A stretch of DNA of 51,946 nt from Scatosoma sp045127595 (GCA_045127595.1 JBGVQS010000010.1:1-51946), one strand, 5' to 3'. Positions 41,206 through 51,199 are shown, numbered from the stretch's first letter. Notes: a model not told the origin generated them from the sequence alone. Numbers and translations: made by a program.

Positions 41206-41234
41206 TTTACTTTTTAGAAAAAGTATGCTAAAAT
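41206..41234 (+). promoter_or_regulatory. Promoter of the phosphoribosyltransferase gene, with a palindrome in the spacer
   Basis: -35 TTTACT (41206-41211) and -10 TAAAAT (41229-41234), 17-base spacer with TGC before the -10. ACTTTTT/AAAAAGT (41209-41215 and 41218-41224) is a perfect inverted repeat lying between the two hexamers, a typical operator position. Confidence 0.7.
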
Positions 41235-41285
41235 AATCTCGTACGATAAAACGCCGACCTACTTAGGCGCGATAAGGAGAAAATT

Positions 41286-41825
41286 ATGAAATACCATACC
41301 ATTGACATCAAAGGTTTTCAGGTAGATTTACCCATTTTGCCCCTGCCCAGCGGAATCAGCATTGCTTTTTTTAACCTGCACGGCGACAGCGCGCTGACGG
41401 AGCATTGCGGAAAGGAACTCGCGAAAGAGTTGACCGATTGCGACGTTTTAATCACGGCGGAATCCAAGGGCTTACAGCTTACCCATTGTACGGCAAGAGA
41501 GCTTGGTCAACGCTATTACGCGGTTGCTAGAAAGAGCAAAAAGCTGTATATGCAAGACGGAATCGAAGTGAATATCGAATCGTCCATCACGACGGGTGCG
41601 GAACAAAAATTATACCTTTCCAAGCACGACGTAGATTTGATTAAAGGCAAAAAAGTCGGGATCGTAGACGACGTCGTTTCGACGGGTGCGTCCTTGCAAG
41701 GATTGGAAGCGCTTGTTCTTAAAGCAGGCGGTATTATCCATAAAAAAGCCTTCGTGCTTGCCGAAGCGGACGCAAAGGATAGAACGGACGTAATTTATTT
41801 GGCGACCATTCCCATCTTTCAGTAA
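41286..41825 (+). CDS. Adenine/guanine phosphoribosyltransferase family protein
   Basis: 179 residues. The PRPP-binding motif is VGIVDDVVSTGASLQGLE (about 123-140); CDVLITAESKGLQLTHCTA and YAVARKSKKLYM are the Apt-like purine and hood regions. It should salvage a purine base to its nucleotide in the cytoplasm. Whether adenine or xanthine is the substrate is not clear; the sequence differs from standard Apt. It is a single-gene unit with its own promoter, ribosome binding site AAGGAG and terminator. Confidence 0.88.
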   Translation: MKYHTIDIKGFQVDLPILPLPSGISIAFFNLHGDSALTEHCGKELAKELTDCDVLITAESKGLQLTHCTARELGQRYYAVARKSKKLYMQDGIEVNIESSITTGAEQKLYLSKHDVDLIKGKKVGIVDDVVSTGASLQGLEALVLKAGGIIHKKAFVLAEADAKDRTDVIYLATIPIFQ

Positions 41826-41869
41826 TTCCAAATTTTCCCAAGGAAAAACAACGAATTCCTTATGATTTC

Positions 41870-41912
41870 AAGAGATTGCAGCAAAAACGCGCTGACAATC
41901 TCTTTATTTTTT
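41870..41912 (+). terminator. Terminator after the phosphoribosyltransferase gene
   Basis: AAGAGATTG (41870-41878) pairs with CAATCTCTT (41896-41904), followed by TATTTTTTT. Confidence 0.85.
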
Positions 41913-41954
41913 TGCTTTTTTCCTGTTTCTACGGAAAATTTTCTTTGGAAACAC

Positions 41955-41983
41955 TTGCAATTTTCCGCGTGATAATATATAAT
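41955..41983 (+). promoter_or_regulatory. Promoter of the giant repeat protein gene
   Basis: -35 TTGCAA (41955-41960) and -10 TATAAT (41978-41983), 17-base spacer, about 110 bases before the ATG at 42096. Confidence 0.8.
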
Positions 41984-42095
41984 GTATATGGCAAAATAAT
42001 AACTAACTTTCTTTTCCGCGTGCGCGCGTGTGGTTTTCAAAAAAATCCAACCGAAACCGCGCAAACGGATCAGGAAGAAAAAAGGAGAGAAATAT

Positions 42096-45000
42096 ATGGC
42101 AGAACCTCGTGAGTTCTATGACGAGAACGAAGATCAACCCCAGGTGATCGTGCAGAAAAAGGGCGGCTTCCTTGGAAAGTTCATCGCCTTGCTTTTGGGT
42201 TTAATCCTCGGTATTGCATCGGCATTCGGCGGCGTAGCCGCGATCGCGTACTTTGTTCCCATTAAAGACGGGATCAACACGGTCGGCAACCTGACGAATA
42301 CCGATATCAATTACAAAGATTTCATCACCGAAGAATACGGCGATAAATCTATTGTGGAAGCGATCACTTCCCTTTCAAAGCTTGCGCAAAAGGGCGACGG
42401 GCTTACTTTTAACGATCTCAACAGCGTTTCTCCCCAAGTGGAAAAGGCAATCGAAAACCTTGTGGAAAGCGCAGGAAAAAATAGCATCAAGCTCGATAAA
42501 ACGGAATTGATGTCCACACCTTTAAAGGACTTCCCCGATCTTTTGATTGAAGAAATCGAAGACATTGAGCTTGGCGAAATTTTGATGAAGGTAGATAAAG
42601 GCATCTATTCTTCCGAAGCCGGCCCTATTTTAAAAGAGCTTTTCTTCGGACAGGAAAACGTGAATTATAAAGACAACGGGGACGGCACGCTTTCGATGCT
42701 GCCTTTGACCTACACGTTTGAAAACAATACGTTCGCTTGTGTTGACGGAACGGAATATACCTTTACGACCACCGACCTTTGGACGGCGAAAAGCGGAGAA
42801 TACATAAAGCCTTACACGGGCGAAGGCAGCTATTTATACGCTGTGTATGAAAAGGACGACACCCTTTTGTACGCGCTCGGTGCGAACACTGCTGCGAGAA
42901 GCTCCTCTGCGGTCTACACCGCCTATGCGTTTGATAACAACACGCAGGCTTGGGAAACCGCGCTCCAAGCGTCCTTAAAGCTCGGCGCGTTCATGGACAA
43001 AGATGCAAACCCCATCGAAGTAATCGGCAACGTGCGCCTTGGTACGCTCCTTGGTATTACCACCGAAGAAGAAGCAAAAGACGATAAAAACTCCCTCCTT
43101 GTTACCCTTGCTTACGGTACGTTTGGCGTTGATTACGAATTCGTAGACGGGAAAATTATGCCCGTAAACGGTAAAGAATTTATCACGCTCACTTCTCTTA
43201 TTACCGATTCCGAAGAAGTCCTTGACACCATCGAACTCGGTGCTCTCCTGAATATTAAAACAAAAGCCGATGCGGAAAAATCGGAAAACAAAATGCTTGT
43301 TGCGCTTGCGTACGGTACGTATGGCAGAGATTTCGTATATAGCGGCAACACAGATGATTCCGCTATCATTCCGCCTGACGGCAAAGAACGTGCATTTACC
43401 ACAATCGGGGATTTGATAGGCGAACCCGAAGCCGTACTTGATACAATCGAACTCGGCGCGCTCCTTGGCGTAAACACCAAAGAAGCGGTTGAAAACCCTG
43501 ACAATTCCATGTTGGTTGCGCTTGCTTACGGTACGCAAGACGTTGACTTTGAAATTATTAACGGGTACGTATCCCCTATCGGCGATAAGGAATTCCTTAC
43601 GCTCGGTTCGTTGATTAGCAACCCCGACGACGCGTTGAACACCGTTCAGCTCGGTGCGCTCCTTGGCATTAAAACGAAAGGCGACGTGGATAAGAACTCC
43701 ACCATGGCTGCGCTTGCGTATGGTAAATACGGCGTGGATTATGAATATGAACCCGTAGCCGATTTTAATAAGGACGGCAAGATCGATAAAGACGACGAAC
43801 CTTTCAGAAAGATTAAGGCAATAGAAACCGGTACGCCTTTCCTTACCCTTGGCAAGCTTATCACGGAATCAGGCGACGTTTTGGAAAATATTGAACTCGG
43901 CGCGCTCGTCGGTATTACGAACGAAAGCCATATCAACGATAGCAATAAAATGCTCGTTGCGCTTGCATACGGTACGCAGGACGTAGATTACTACTTCGAC
44001 ACTGACGGTACGATTAAACACAAAGACGGCGGTAAAGAATTCGTTACTATCGGAAAGTTGATGAACGAACCCAACACCGTACTTGAAACGGTACAACTCG
44101 GCGCACTCGTCGGCATTACGAATAAAGCGGATATTACCGCAGACAATGAAATGCTCGTTGTGCTTGCTTACGGTACGGAAGGCGTAGATTACTACTTCGA
44201 TACCGATGGTACGATTAAGTACAAGGACGGCGGTAAAGAATTTACCACGCTCGGCGGCTTGATGAACGAACCTAACAAAGTGCTTGAATCGGTAGAGCTT
44301 GGTGCGCTTGTCGGCATTACCACCAAAGGCGATATTACAAAAGACAATGAAATGTTGGTCGTTCTTGCTTATGGTACGGAAAACGTTGATTATATGTTCG
44401 AACCCGTAGCCGATTTTAATAACGACGGTAACATTGACGACAAAGACGAACCCTTTAGAAAGATTATCCCTGTCAGCGAAAGAAACTTCACGACGCTTGA
44501 CGATTTGATGAACAAACCCAACGAAGTGTTGGAAGAAGTACAGCTCGGTGCGCTCCTTGGTATCACGAATGAAGCGGATATTACCGCAGATAACGAAATG
44601 TTGGTTGTGCTTGCTTACGGTACGGAAGGCGTTGATTACTACTTCGATACCGACGGTACGATTAAGCACAAGGACGGCGGTAAAGAATTTACCACGCTCG
44701 GCGGGTTGATGAACAAACCCAATGAAATCCTTGAAACGGTACAGCTCGGCGCGCTCCTTGGTATCACGAATAAAACGGATATTACCGACGAAAATGAAAT
44801 GCTCGTCGTACTTGCTTATGGTACGGAAGGCGTAGATTACTACTTCGACACCGACGGCACGATTAAGCACAAGGACGGCGGCAAAGAATTTACCACGCTC
44901 GGCGGCTTGATGAACAAACCCAACGAAGTGCTTGAATCGGTAGAGCTTGGTGCGCTTGTCGGCATTACCACCAAAGGCGATATTACCGAAGATAACGAAA

Positions 45001-48000
45001 TGCTTGTCGTGCTTGCTTATGGTACGGAAAACGTTGATTATACGTTTGACGCCGCAGTTGACTCAAACGGCAACGGCAATATTGACGAAGAAGAAGAAAA
45101 CGCAAGAAAGATTATTCCCGTAAACGGCGCAGAAAGAAACTTCACGACGCTCGACGATTTGATGAACAAACCCAATGAAGTGTTGGAAGACGTACAGCTC
45201 GGCGCACTTCTTGGTATTACGAATAAAGCGGATATTACCAACGAAAATGAAATGTTGGTTGTTCTTGCTTATGGTACGGAAGGCGTAGATTATTACTTCG
45301 ACACCGACGGTACGATTAAACCCCAAGCAGGCGGTAAGGAATTTACTACGCTCGGCGGGTTAATGAACAAACCCAACGAAATCCTTGAATCGGTAGAACT
45401 CGGCGCGCTTGTCGGCATTACCACCAAAGACGATATTACTGCGGATAACGAAATGCTCGTCGTGCTTGCTTACGGTACGGAAGGCGTGGATTATAAATTT
45501 GACGCAGACGGCAAAATCATTCCTTTCGTTGACGGCGCTGAAAGAAACTTCACGACGCTTGGACAGTTAATGAACAAACCCAACGAAGTGCTTGAATCGG
45601 TAGAGCTCGGCGCGCTTGTCGGCATTACCAACAAAGACGATATTACTGTGGATAACGAAATGCTTGTCGTGCTTGCTTACGGTACGGAAAACGTTGATTA
45701 TACGTTTGACGCAGACGGCAAAATCATTCCTGTAAACGGCGAAGAAAGAAACTTCACAACGCTGAAACAGTTAATGGAAACCCCCAACGACGTACTTGAA
45801 GACGTTGAACTCGGCGCGCTCCTTGGAATCACTACCAAAGAAGACGTTACGGGCAACGAAATGCTTGTAGCGATTGCGTACGGTACGGAAGGCGAAGACT
45901 ATACGTTTGACGCGGACGGCAAAATTATTCCCGTCGGCGAAAGAAACTTCACGACCGTTGGGCAGCTCATGACCAACTCCGACGACGTTTTGAACAGCTT
46001 GCAGCTTGGTACGCTCCTTGGCATTAATACGGAAGAAGCGGCGAAAAAAGACAGCAACGCTATGTACGTAGCGCTTGCTTACGGTAAGTACGGCACCGAT
46101 TACGATTTCGTAGACGGCTACGTACACCAAATCGAAACGGGCAGAAAATTCACTACGCTCGGCGATTTGATGAAAGATCCTCAGAACACCTTTAATGAAA
46201 TTGAGCTTGGCGTATTGCTCGGCGTGAACAAACGTAAAGAAGCGGAAAACAGCAAGTTCGCTATGTACGTGGCGCTCGCTTACGGTACGTACGGTATCGA
46301 TTACGAATTTGACGGCGATGGCGACGACGCGCAGGTAATCCCTATCGGCGACAAGAAATTCGTAACGGTCGGCGATCTTATCAAAAACCCCGAAAATACC
46401 ATCAACGATATGGAACTGGGCGTACTGCTCGGCGTAAATAAGAAAGACGTAGCGACGAAAGACGGCAATGAAATGTTTACCGCTCTTTGCTACGGTACGG
46501 AAGGCGTGGATTACTACTTCAACGACGAAGGATATATCGTATCCTATTACGACGAAACAACGAATCCCAACGTGAAAAAGCCCACGACCATCAAAGACTT
46601 GATTGAAAAGCCTCAAGATGCATTGAACGATATTCAGCTCGGCTCGCTGTTGCAAATCACGACCAAAGGCGATACGGCTAATAACGACATGATCGTTGCG
46701 CTTGCATACGGCGAATACGGCAAAGATTATACGTTTGCCGCACCCGTTGACGCGGACAACGACGGAACAATCAGCAGCGAAGAAGACGCGGCAAGAAAGA
46801 TTATTCCTACGGATAACCCTAACCGCAAACCTTTCACTACGCTTGGCGATTTAATCGGTAACCCCAACAAAACCTTGCAAAGCATTCAGCTTGGTTCGAT
46901 TCTCGGCTTGAAGACGAGAGCGCAAGTCGAAGACGCTGACCCCGTCATTGTTTCCCTTGCGTTCGGTTCTGAAAACGTAGATTACGAATTCACTGCAGGC
47001 GACGACGGCGTTCTCAATACCGACGACGACTTGATTAGCGAACTGCGCGAAGGTGCGTTTACCACGCTCGCGCAACTCATGGACGAACAAAAAGCCAGCG
47101 AACTCTTTACGCAAATTGAGCTTTCCGCGGTATTTATGGCGAACGTACTTGATCCTGAAACCGATCATTTGTCGAGCGCGCTCGCATTCGGCCACGACGG
47201 CGAACATTATTATTTAAAGAGAAACGCGGACGGCACCCTTTACACCGAAGAAATAAAGCTTGAAGACGGTTCGAAAGCGCAAAGATACGCATTTGCGGAA
47301 GACGGTACGTACACGTTGGAAAACGGCACGGAAATCACCGTTAAAAACGGTTGGATCGTAAAAGACGCGGCTACGGGCGAAACGTACGCGCCTAGAACGG
47401 TTGCCGATCTCCGCGGCGGCGATATCAGCACAATTATCGACGGCTTGCTTGTCAGCGACGTATTCAATACCGACCAAGCAAACGCACCTCAGCTTTTGAA
47501 GAAGATCGGCGATTGGAAGATTTCCGACCTTGCAAACGAAGAAAAGTTCAAGACCTTGCAAATCAAGGATCTCCTTGAAATCACCGATACCGAAGGCATT
47601 CTCTATGAAATGGGCGAATGGTCGATCGGCGAAATCAATACGGATAAGATCAATACGCTTACCTTAAAGAGCGTTTTGAACGTACAAGACGGCGATACGG
47701 GCTTGCTTGCTACCCTTGCAAACAAGACCAAGCTGGTTGACGGCGTTGAACAGCCTTGGACGGTTGCAGACCTTACCGAAGACAATATCAAGACCTTGCA
47801 AGTAAAAGACTTGCTTACGATTAGCGATACGGACAACGGTATTCTTTCGGAAATCGGAGAATGGACGATCAGCGATCTTGAAACCTCTTCGAAATTCGAC
47901 GAAATCACGTTAAAGAGCGTACTTGATCCCGATGATACGGCTACGGGCGTTGTAAAAATACTTGCGAATAAGAAGGACGCAAACGGCAAGCTTTGGACGC

Positions 48001-50675
48001 TTGGACATTTGAAAGATTCCAACTACATCAACACCTTGACCGTTGGCGAATTGATTGAAATCGACGACAACGCTACGGGCTTGCTCGCTGAAATCAAGGG
48101 TTGGACTCTTAACGATTTGAAAGCGGGCGACTTTGACTCTATCACGTTAAAGAGCGTTCTCGATCCCGATGGTACGGCTTCGGGTGTTGTAGCAACCCTT
48201 GCAAATAAAAAGGATAGCGAAGGCAACCCTTGGACACTCGGACATTTGAAAGATTCCAACTACATCAACACCTTGACCGTTGGCGAATTGATTGAAATCA
48301 ACGACAACGCTACGGGCTTGCTTGCGGAAATCAAGGGTTGGACTCTTAACGATTTGAAAGCGGGCAACTTCGACTCTATCACGTTAAAGGGCGTACTCGA
48401 TCCCGACGGTACGGCAACCGAAGGCGTTGTAAAAGTGCTCGCAAACAAAACGCACGCGAACGGCGAGCCTTGGACGCTCGGCGATTTGAAGACGGACGAT
48501 TCCCTTATCAACTCCTTGACGGTAGGAGAATTGTTGGGCATCACGGCAACCGAAGGCATTCTCAGCAAAATCAAGGATTGGACGCTTGAAGATTTGAAAA
48601 AAGAGTCCACTTTCGACGAATTACAGCTCAAAGACGTTATCGACGTTGGCACGAGCGGTATGCTCAGCGAAATGGGCGAATGGAAAATCGGCGAAATCGA
48701 CGAAGCAAAAATCAAGACGCTTACCTTAAAGAACGTTTTGAACGTACAGAACGGCGAAACGGGCTTACTTGCTACCCTTGCAAACAAGACCAAAACGGTT
48801 GACGGCGTTGAACAGCCTTGGACGATTGCAGACCTCACCCAAGATAATATTAAGACGTTAAAGATTAAAGAACTTATCAACATCACCGACACCAAAGGTA
48901 TTCTTTATGAAATGGGTGAATGGACTCTTGACGAGCTCAACCAAGATAAGATCAAGACCTTGAAACTGAAAGACATTATCGACGTTGGCACAAGCGGTAT
49001 GCTTTATGAAATGGGCAACTGGACGCTTAACGAAATCAACGAAGATAAGATCAAAACCCTTACCTTGAAGAACGTTTTGAACGTACAGGACGGCGAAACA
49101 GGCTTACTTGCTACCCTTGCAAACAAAACCAAAATGGTTGAAGGCGTTGAACAGCCTTGGACGATTGCGGACTTGACGAACGAGAATATTAAATCCTTGA
49201 CTCTTGGCGAAGTTGTCCCCGACGCTACTGCAGGCGACCCTTCCACCAACCTGCTTGCAGCGTTGAAAGACACCAAGATTAGTGAACTTGATGCAAACTA
49301 CGTCAAGGACAATCTGAAAGTTGGGCAAGTACTCGGCGTAACGAGCACCGACACTGGTATGCTTGCGAAATTTGCCGATATTAAGATTTCGGAATTCACG
49401 GAAGAAAAATTGAAATCCGAACTCAAACTCAAAGACGTTGTTACGGTTGACCACCCCGTTATGAAAGCGTTGTCTGAATATACGTTGAAAGAACTCAGCG
49501 AAAATAACACTACGATTCTTAACAATATTACCATCGGTACGGCAATCGGTTTGACGAAGAACGACGCAGGCGTTTGGGTAGACGAAGCAGGCACACCTGC
49601 GGACGCGATTCTTGCGGCAATGGCGGCTATTTCGCTTGGAGAATTGGACAACGACGGAACGATTAAGAATACGATCAATGGTTTGAAGATCGGCGACGTA
49701 ATCTCGGTTGATCCTTACGAAAAGAATTCCAGCGGCGAATATATCCTTGATAGCGAAGGAAAGAAAGTTGTTAAAAAAGGCGTTTTGGAATACCTTGTTT
49801 CGAAAGAATACACTATCGCGCAGTTAAGCGACCAAAATACCATCAACAATATTCCCCTTGCGCAAATCATCGATATCGATTCGGACAACGCAGTTCTTTC
49901 GGCTTTGCAAGATAAAAAAACAACGCTTGCTACTCTTCCTAAAGACATCGAAAGCTTGTCCCTTGTCGAAATTCTCGGCAGGGACAACATGGAAAATAAC
50001 TTCTTCTTGCAGCACGTTATGGACGCAACCATTTCCGACATTGGTACGAAGATCGATACAATTACCATTGTAGATTTGTTTAAGAACTCCATCGAATATA
50101 AGAAAGATGCTTCTAACAACGTGATTTATGAAACGGTAACGGATAAGAACGGTAACGTGGTATATCAAGAAGACGGCGTAACGCCTTTGCAAAAACCTGT
50201 GCTTACGGGTACGTGGAAATATTTGTTGACTTATCCAAAATCGGGTACGACCTATGATTATAAAGCGTACTACGAATATACGGCAAAGGATATGGAAGCC
50301 TTGATGGCGAACATGACGCAAAATATCGAAGACGCAACGCTTCGTAATTTGTATGAAGACGGCATTGCGCCTCACTTGGCTCCCGCTACGTTGGATGCAG
50401 AAGTTATGTGCTCCATCGAGATTCGGGTTAGCAATGGCATGTTTAATTTCAATAAATCCATTCCCCTTACCGTAGACGGATTAGGCATTCCTAAACATGA
50501 TTATAATGGAGACGGCACGTACACCTATGACGAAAATAGCGACGGAATCGTTGATATAACGGACGCGAACGGTCAACTTAAAAACTTAACCCTTGGCGAC
50601 TTGTCCGTTCCTCAACTTTCCGCATATTTACACATTATGATCAACGCTTTGGAATCTTTGTCGAATCTTGGTTAA
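42096..50675 (+). CDS. Giant membrane-anchored repeat protein
   Basis: 2859 residues from the ATG at 42096, which has AAGGAG 10 bases upstream; the frame opens at 42030 without a site. A short acidic cytoplasmic start is followed by one transmembrane helix (about 29-53) with no clear signal-peptidase site, so it is probably N-terminally anchored with the rest outside. Residues about 335-1700 hold some 20 units of 60-75 residues built on NEMLVVLAYGTEGVDYYF and EFTTLGGLMNKPNEVLE. Residues about 1800-2640 hold a second family around GLLATLANKT, LTLKSVL and ILYEMGEW. Four units carry EF-hand-like loops. There is no LPXTG or C-terminal helix. The function is unknown; a surface or adhesive role is inferred from architecture. 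Confidence 0.85.
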   Translation: MAEPREFYDENEDQPQVIVQKKGGFLGKFIALLLGLILGIASAFGGVAAIAYFVPIKDGINTVGNLTNTDINYKDFITEEYGDKSIVEAITSLSKLAQKGDGLTFNDLNSVSPQVEKAIENLVESAGKNSIKLDKTELMSTPLKDFPDLLIEEIEDIELGEILMKVDKGIYSSEAGPILKELFFGQENVNYKDNGDGTLSMLPLTYTFENNTFACVDGTEYTFTTTDLWTAKSGEYIKPYTGEGSYLYAVYEKDDTLLYALGANTAARSSSAVYTAYAFDNNTQAWETALQASLKLGAFMDKDANPIEVIGNVRLGTLLGITTEEEAKDDKNSLLVTLAYGTFGVDYEFVDGKIMPVNGKEFITLTSLITDSEEVLDTIELGALLNIKTKADAEKSENKMLVALAYGTYGRDFVYSGNTDDSAIIPPDGKERAFTTIGDLIGEPEAVLDTIELGALLGVNTKEAVENPDNSMLVALAYGTQDVDFEIINGYVSPIGDKEFLTLGSLISNPDDALNTVQLGALLGIKTKGDVDKNSTMAALAYGKYGVDYEYEPVADFNKDGKIDKDDEPFRKIKAIETGTPFLTLGKLITESGDVLENIELGALVGITNESHINDSNKMLVALAYGTQDVDYYFDTDGTIKHKDGGKEFVTIGKLMNEPNTVLETVQLGALVGITNKADITADNEMLVVLAYGTEGVDYYFDTDGTIKYKDGGKEFTTLGGLMNEPNKVLESVELGALVGITTKGDITKDNEMLVVLAYGTENVDYMFEPVADFNNDGNIDDKDEPFRKIIPVSERNFTTLDDLMNKPNEVLEEVQLGALLGITNEADITADNEMLVVLAYGTEGVDYYFDTDGTIKHKDGGKEFTTLGGLMNKPNEILETVQLGALLGITNKTDITDENEMLVVLAYGTEGVDYYFDTDGTIKHKDGGKEFTTLGGLMNKPNEVLESVELGALVGITTKGDITEDNEMLVVLAYGTENVDYTFDAAVDSNGNGNIDEEEENARKIIPVNGAERNFTTLDDLMNKPNEVLEDVQLGALLGITNKADITNENEMLVVLAYGTEGVDYYFDTDGTIKPQAGGKEFTTLGGLMNKPNEILESVELGALVGITTKDDITADNEMLVVLAYGTEGVDYKFDADGKIIPFVDGAERNFTTLGQLMNKPNEVLESVELGALVGITNKDDITVDNEMLVVLAYGTENVDYTFDADGKIIPVNGEERNFTTLKQLMETPNDVLEDVELGALLGITTKEDVTGNEMLVAIAYGTEGEDYTFDADGKIIPVGERNFTTVGQLMTNSDDVLNSLQLGTLLGINTEEAAKKDSNAMYVALAYGKYGTDYDFVDGYVHQIETGRKFTTLGDLMKDPQNTFNEIELGVLLGVNKRKEAENSKFAMYVALAYGTYGIDYEFDGDGDDAQVIPIGDKKFVTVGDLIKNPENTINDMELGVLLGVNKKDVATKDGNEMFTALCYGTEGVDYYFNDEGYIVSYYDETTNPNVKKPTTIKDLIEKPQDALNDIQLGSLLQITTKGDTANNDMIVALAYGEYGKDYTFAAPVDADNDGTISSEEDAARKIIPTDNPNRKPFTTLGDLIGNPNKTLQSIQLGSILGLKTRAQVEDADPVIVSLAFGSENVDYEFTAGDDGVLNTDDDLISELREGAFTTLAQLMDEQKASELFTQIELSAVFMANVLDPETDHLSSALAFGHDGEHYYLKRNADGTLYTEEIKLEDGSKAQRYAFAEDGTYTLENGTEITVKNGWIVKDAATGETYAPRTVADLRGGDISTIIDGLLVSDVFNTDQANAPQLLKKIGDWKISDLANEEKFKTLQIKDLLEITDTEGILYEMGEWSIGEINTDKINTLTLKSVLNVQDGDTGLLATLANKTKLVDGVEQPWTVADLTEDNIKTLQVKDLLTISDTDNGILSEIGEWTISDLETSSKFDEITLKSVLDPDDTATGVVKILANKKDANGKLWTLGHLKDSNYINTLTVGELIEIDDNATGLLAEIKGWTLNDLKAGDFDSITLKSVLDPDGTASGVVATLANKKDSEGNPWTLGHLKDSNYINTLTVGELIEINDNATGLLAEIKGWTLNDLKAGNFDSITLKGVLDPDGTATEGVVKVLANKTHANGEPWTLGDLKTDDSLINSLTVGELLGITATEGILSKIKDWTLEDLKKESTFDELQLKDVIDVGTSGMLSEMGEWKIGEIDEAKIKTLTLKNVLNVQNGETGLLATLANKTKTVDGVEQPWTIADLTQDNIKTLKIKELINITDTKGILYEMGEWTLDELNQDKIKTLKLKDIIDVGTSGMLYEMGNWTLNEINEDKIKTLTLKNVLNVQDGETGLLATLANKTKMVEGVEQPWTIADLTNENIKSLTLGEVVPDATAGDPSTNLLAALKDTKISELDANYVKDNLKVGQVLGVTSTDTGMLAKFADIKISEFTEEKLKSELKLKDVVTVDHPVMKALSEYTLKELSENNTTILNNITIGTAIGLTKNDAGVWVDEAGTPADAILAAMAAISLGELDNDGTIKNTINGLKIGDVISVDPYEKNSSGEYILDSEGKKVVKKGVLEYLVSKEYTIAQLSDQNTINNIPLAQIIDIDSDNAVLSALQDKKTTLATLPKDIESLSLVEILGRDNMENNFFLQHVMDATISDIGTKIDTITIVDLFKNSIEYKKDASNNVIYETVTDKNGNVVYQEDGVTPLQKPVLTGTWKYLLTYPKSGTTYDYKAYYEYTAKDMEALMANMTQNIEDATLRNLYEDGIAPHLAPATLDAEVMCSIEIRVSNGMFNFNKSIPLTVDGLGIPKHDYNGDGTYTYDENSDGIVDITDANGQLKNLTLGDLSVPQLSAYLHIMINALESLSNLG
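43020..47210 (+). repeat. First protein-coding repeat array of the giant gene
   Basis: About 20 units, each some 180-225 bases long. The units between about 43,950 and 45,750 are nearly identical in DNA, showing recent duplication; outer units have diverged. The key phrase of each unit encodes LAYGT. Confidence 0.9.
47490..49200 (+). repeat. Second protein-coding repeat array of the giant gene
   Basis: A different unit encoding GLLATLANKTK...VEQPWT(V/I)ADLT and WTLGHLKDSNYINTLTVGELIEI, partly duplicated at the DNA level (for example 48,000-48,140 against 48,230-48,370). It fades into diverged copies toward 50,000. Confidence 0.85.
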
Positions 50676-50693
50676 TACCCAACCTAAACAAAC

Positions 50694-50722
50694 AAAAGCT
50701 GACCTGTATAGGTCGGCTTTTT
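50694..50722 (+). terminator. Terminator after the giant gene
   Basis: AAAAGCTGACC (50694-50704) pairs with GGTCGGCTTTT (50711-50721) with one G-U pair, loop TGTATA, then a T-run. Confidence 0.85.
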
Positions 50723-50802
50723 GTTTTGCGCACTTCCTTATATAATATATATAGCATTAAAATACCGCACAAAAAAATCTTTGCAAAAGCGCGAAAAAAC
50801 GG

Positions 50803-50831
50803 TTGACTAATTCTCCCAAATGCTTTATAAT
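50803..50831 (+). promoter_or_regulatory. Promoter of rpsF-ssb-rpsR
   Basis: -35 TTGACT (50803-50808) and -10 TATAAT (50826-50831), 17-base spacer; about 80 bases before the rpsF ATG. Confidence 0.9.
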
Positions 50832-50868
50832 AATTTTGTATGGCTGAAAATGCGCTATACACAACCTT

Positions 50869-50888
50869 GCGCGTCAGGGCAGACGCGC
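50869..50888 (+). promoter_or_regulatory. Leader hairpin before rpsF (possible S6:S18 autoregulatory site)
   Basis: GCGCGTC (50869-50875) pairs perfectly with GACGCGC (50882-50888), followed by CGAATAAG. Many bacteria have an S6:S18-binding RNA structure in this leader. The match here is by position and by a strong hairpin only. Confidence 0.4.
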
Positions 50889-50914
50889 CGAATAAGACCA
50901 GGAGGTGAAAAAAT

Positions 50915-51199
50915 ATGGCTAAATACGAAATGCTTTATTTGCTCAACAATGATTTGACCGAGGAAGCAAACGCTGCGAAAATCGCAAAGTTTGAAAACGT
51001 CGTTCAATCTATGGGTGGCAACGTCGTATCCACGGACAAGTGGGGCACGAAGAAAACGGCTTACCCTATCAATTATAAGAACGAAGCGTATTACGTTCTT
51101 ATGACGTTTGAAGCAAACGGCAAGGTAGTTGAAGAGCTTAAGCGTATCGCCGGCATTGACGCTGACGTAGTAAGACGCTTGATCACGAAGCTCGATTGA
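50915..51199 (+). CDS. rpsF: 30S ribosomal protein S6
   Basis: 94 residues, the standard short form. YEMLYLLNNDLTEE at the start and VVSTDKWGTKKTAYPINYKNEAYYVLMTFEANGKVVEELKRIAGIDADVVRRLITK are typical S6. It pairs with S18 in the 30S platform. Very strong ribosome binding site (CAGGAGGTGA). First gene of the conserved rpsF-ssb-rpsR operon. Confidence 0.97.
   Translation: MAKYEMLYLLNNDLTEEANAAKIAKFENVVQSMGGNVVSTDKWGTKKTAYPINYKNEAYYVLMTFEANGKVVEELKRIAGIDADVVRRLITKLD

Noticed and set aside
43869..44870. A 333-residue minus-strand frame within the giant repeat gene, and similar long antisense frames
   Set aside because: They follow the repeats of the sense gene and have no own signals; repeat-driven open frames.
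43020..49200. CRISPR-like regular spacing in the giant gene
   Set aside because: Units are 180-225 bases, fully coding and without short identical repeats separated by unique spacers.
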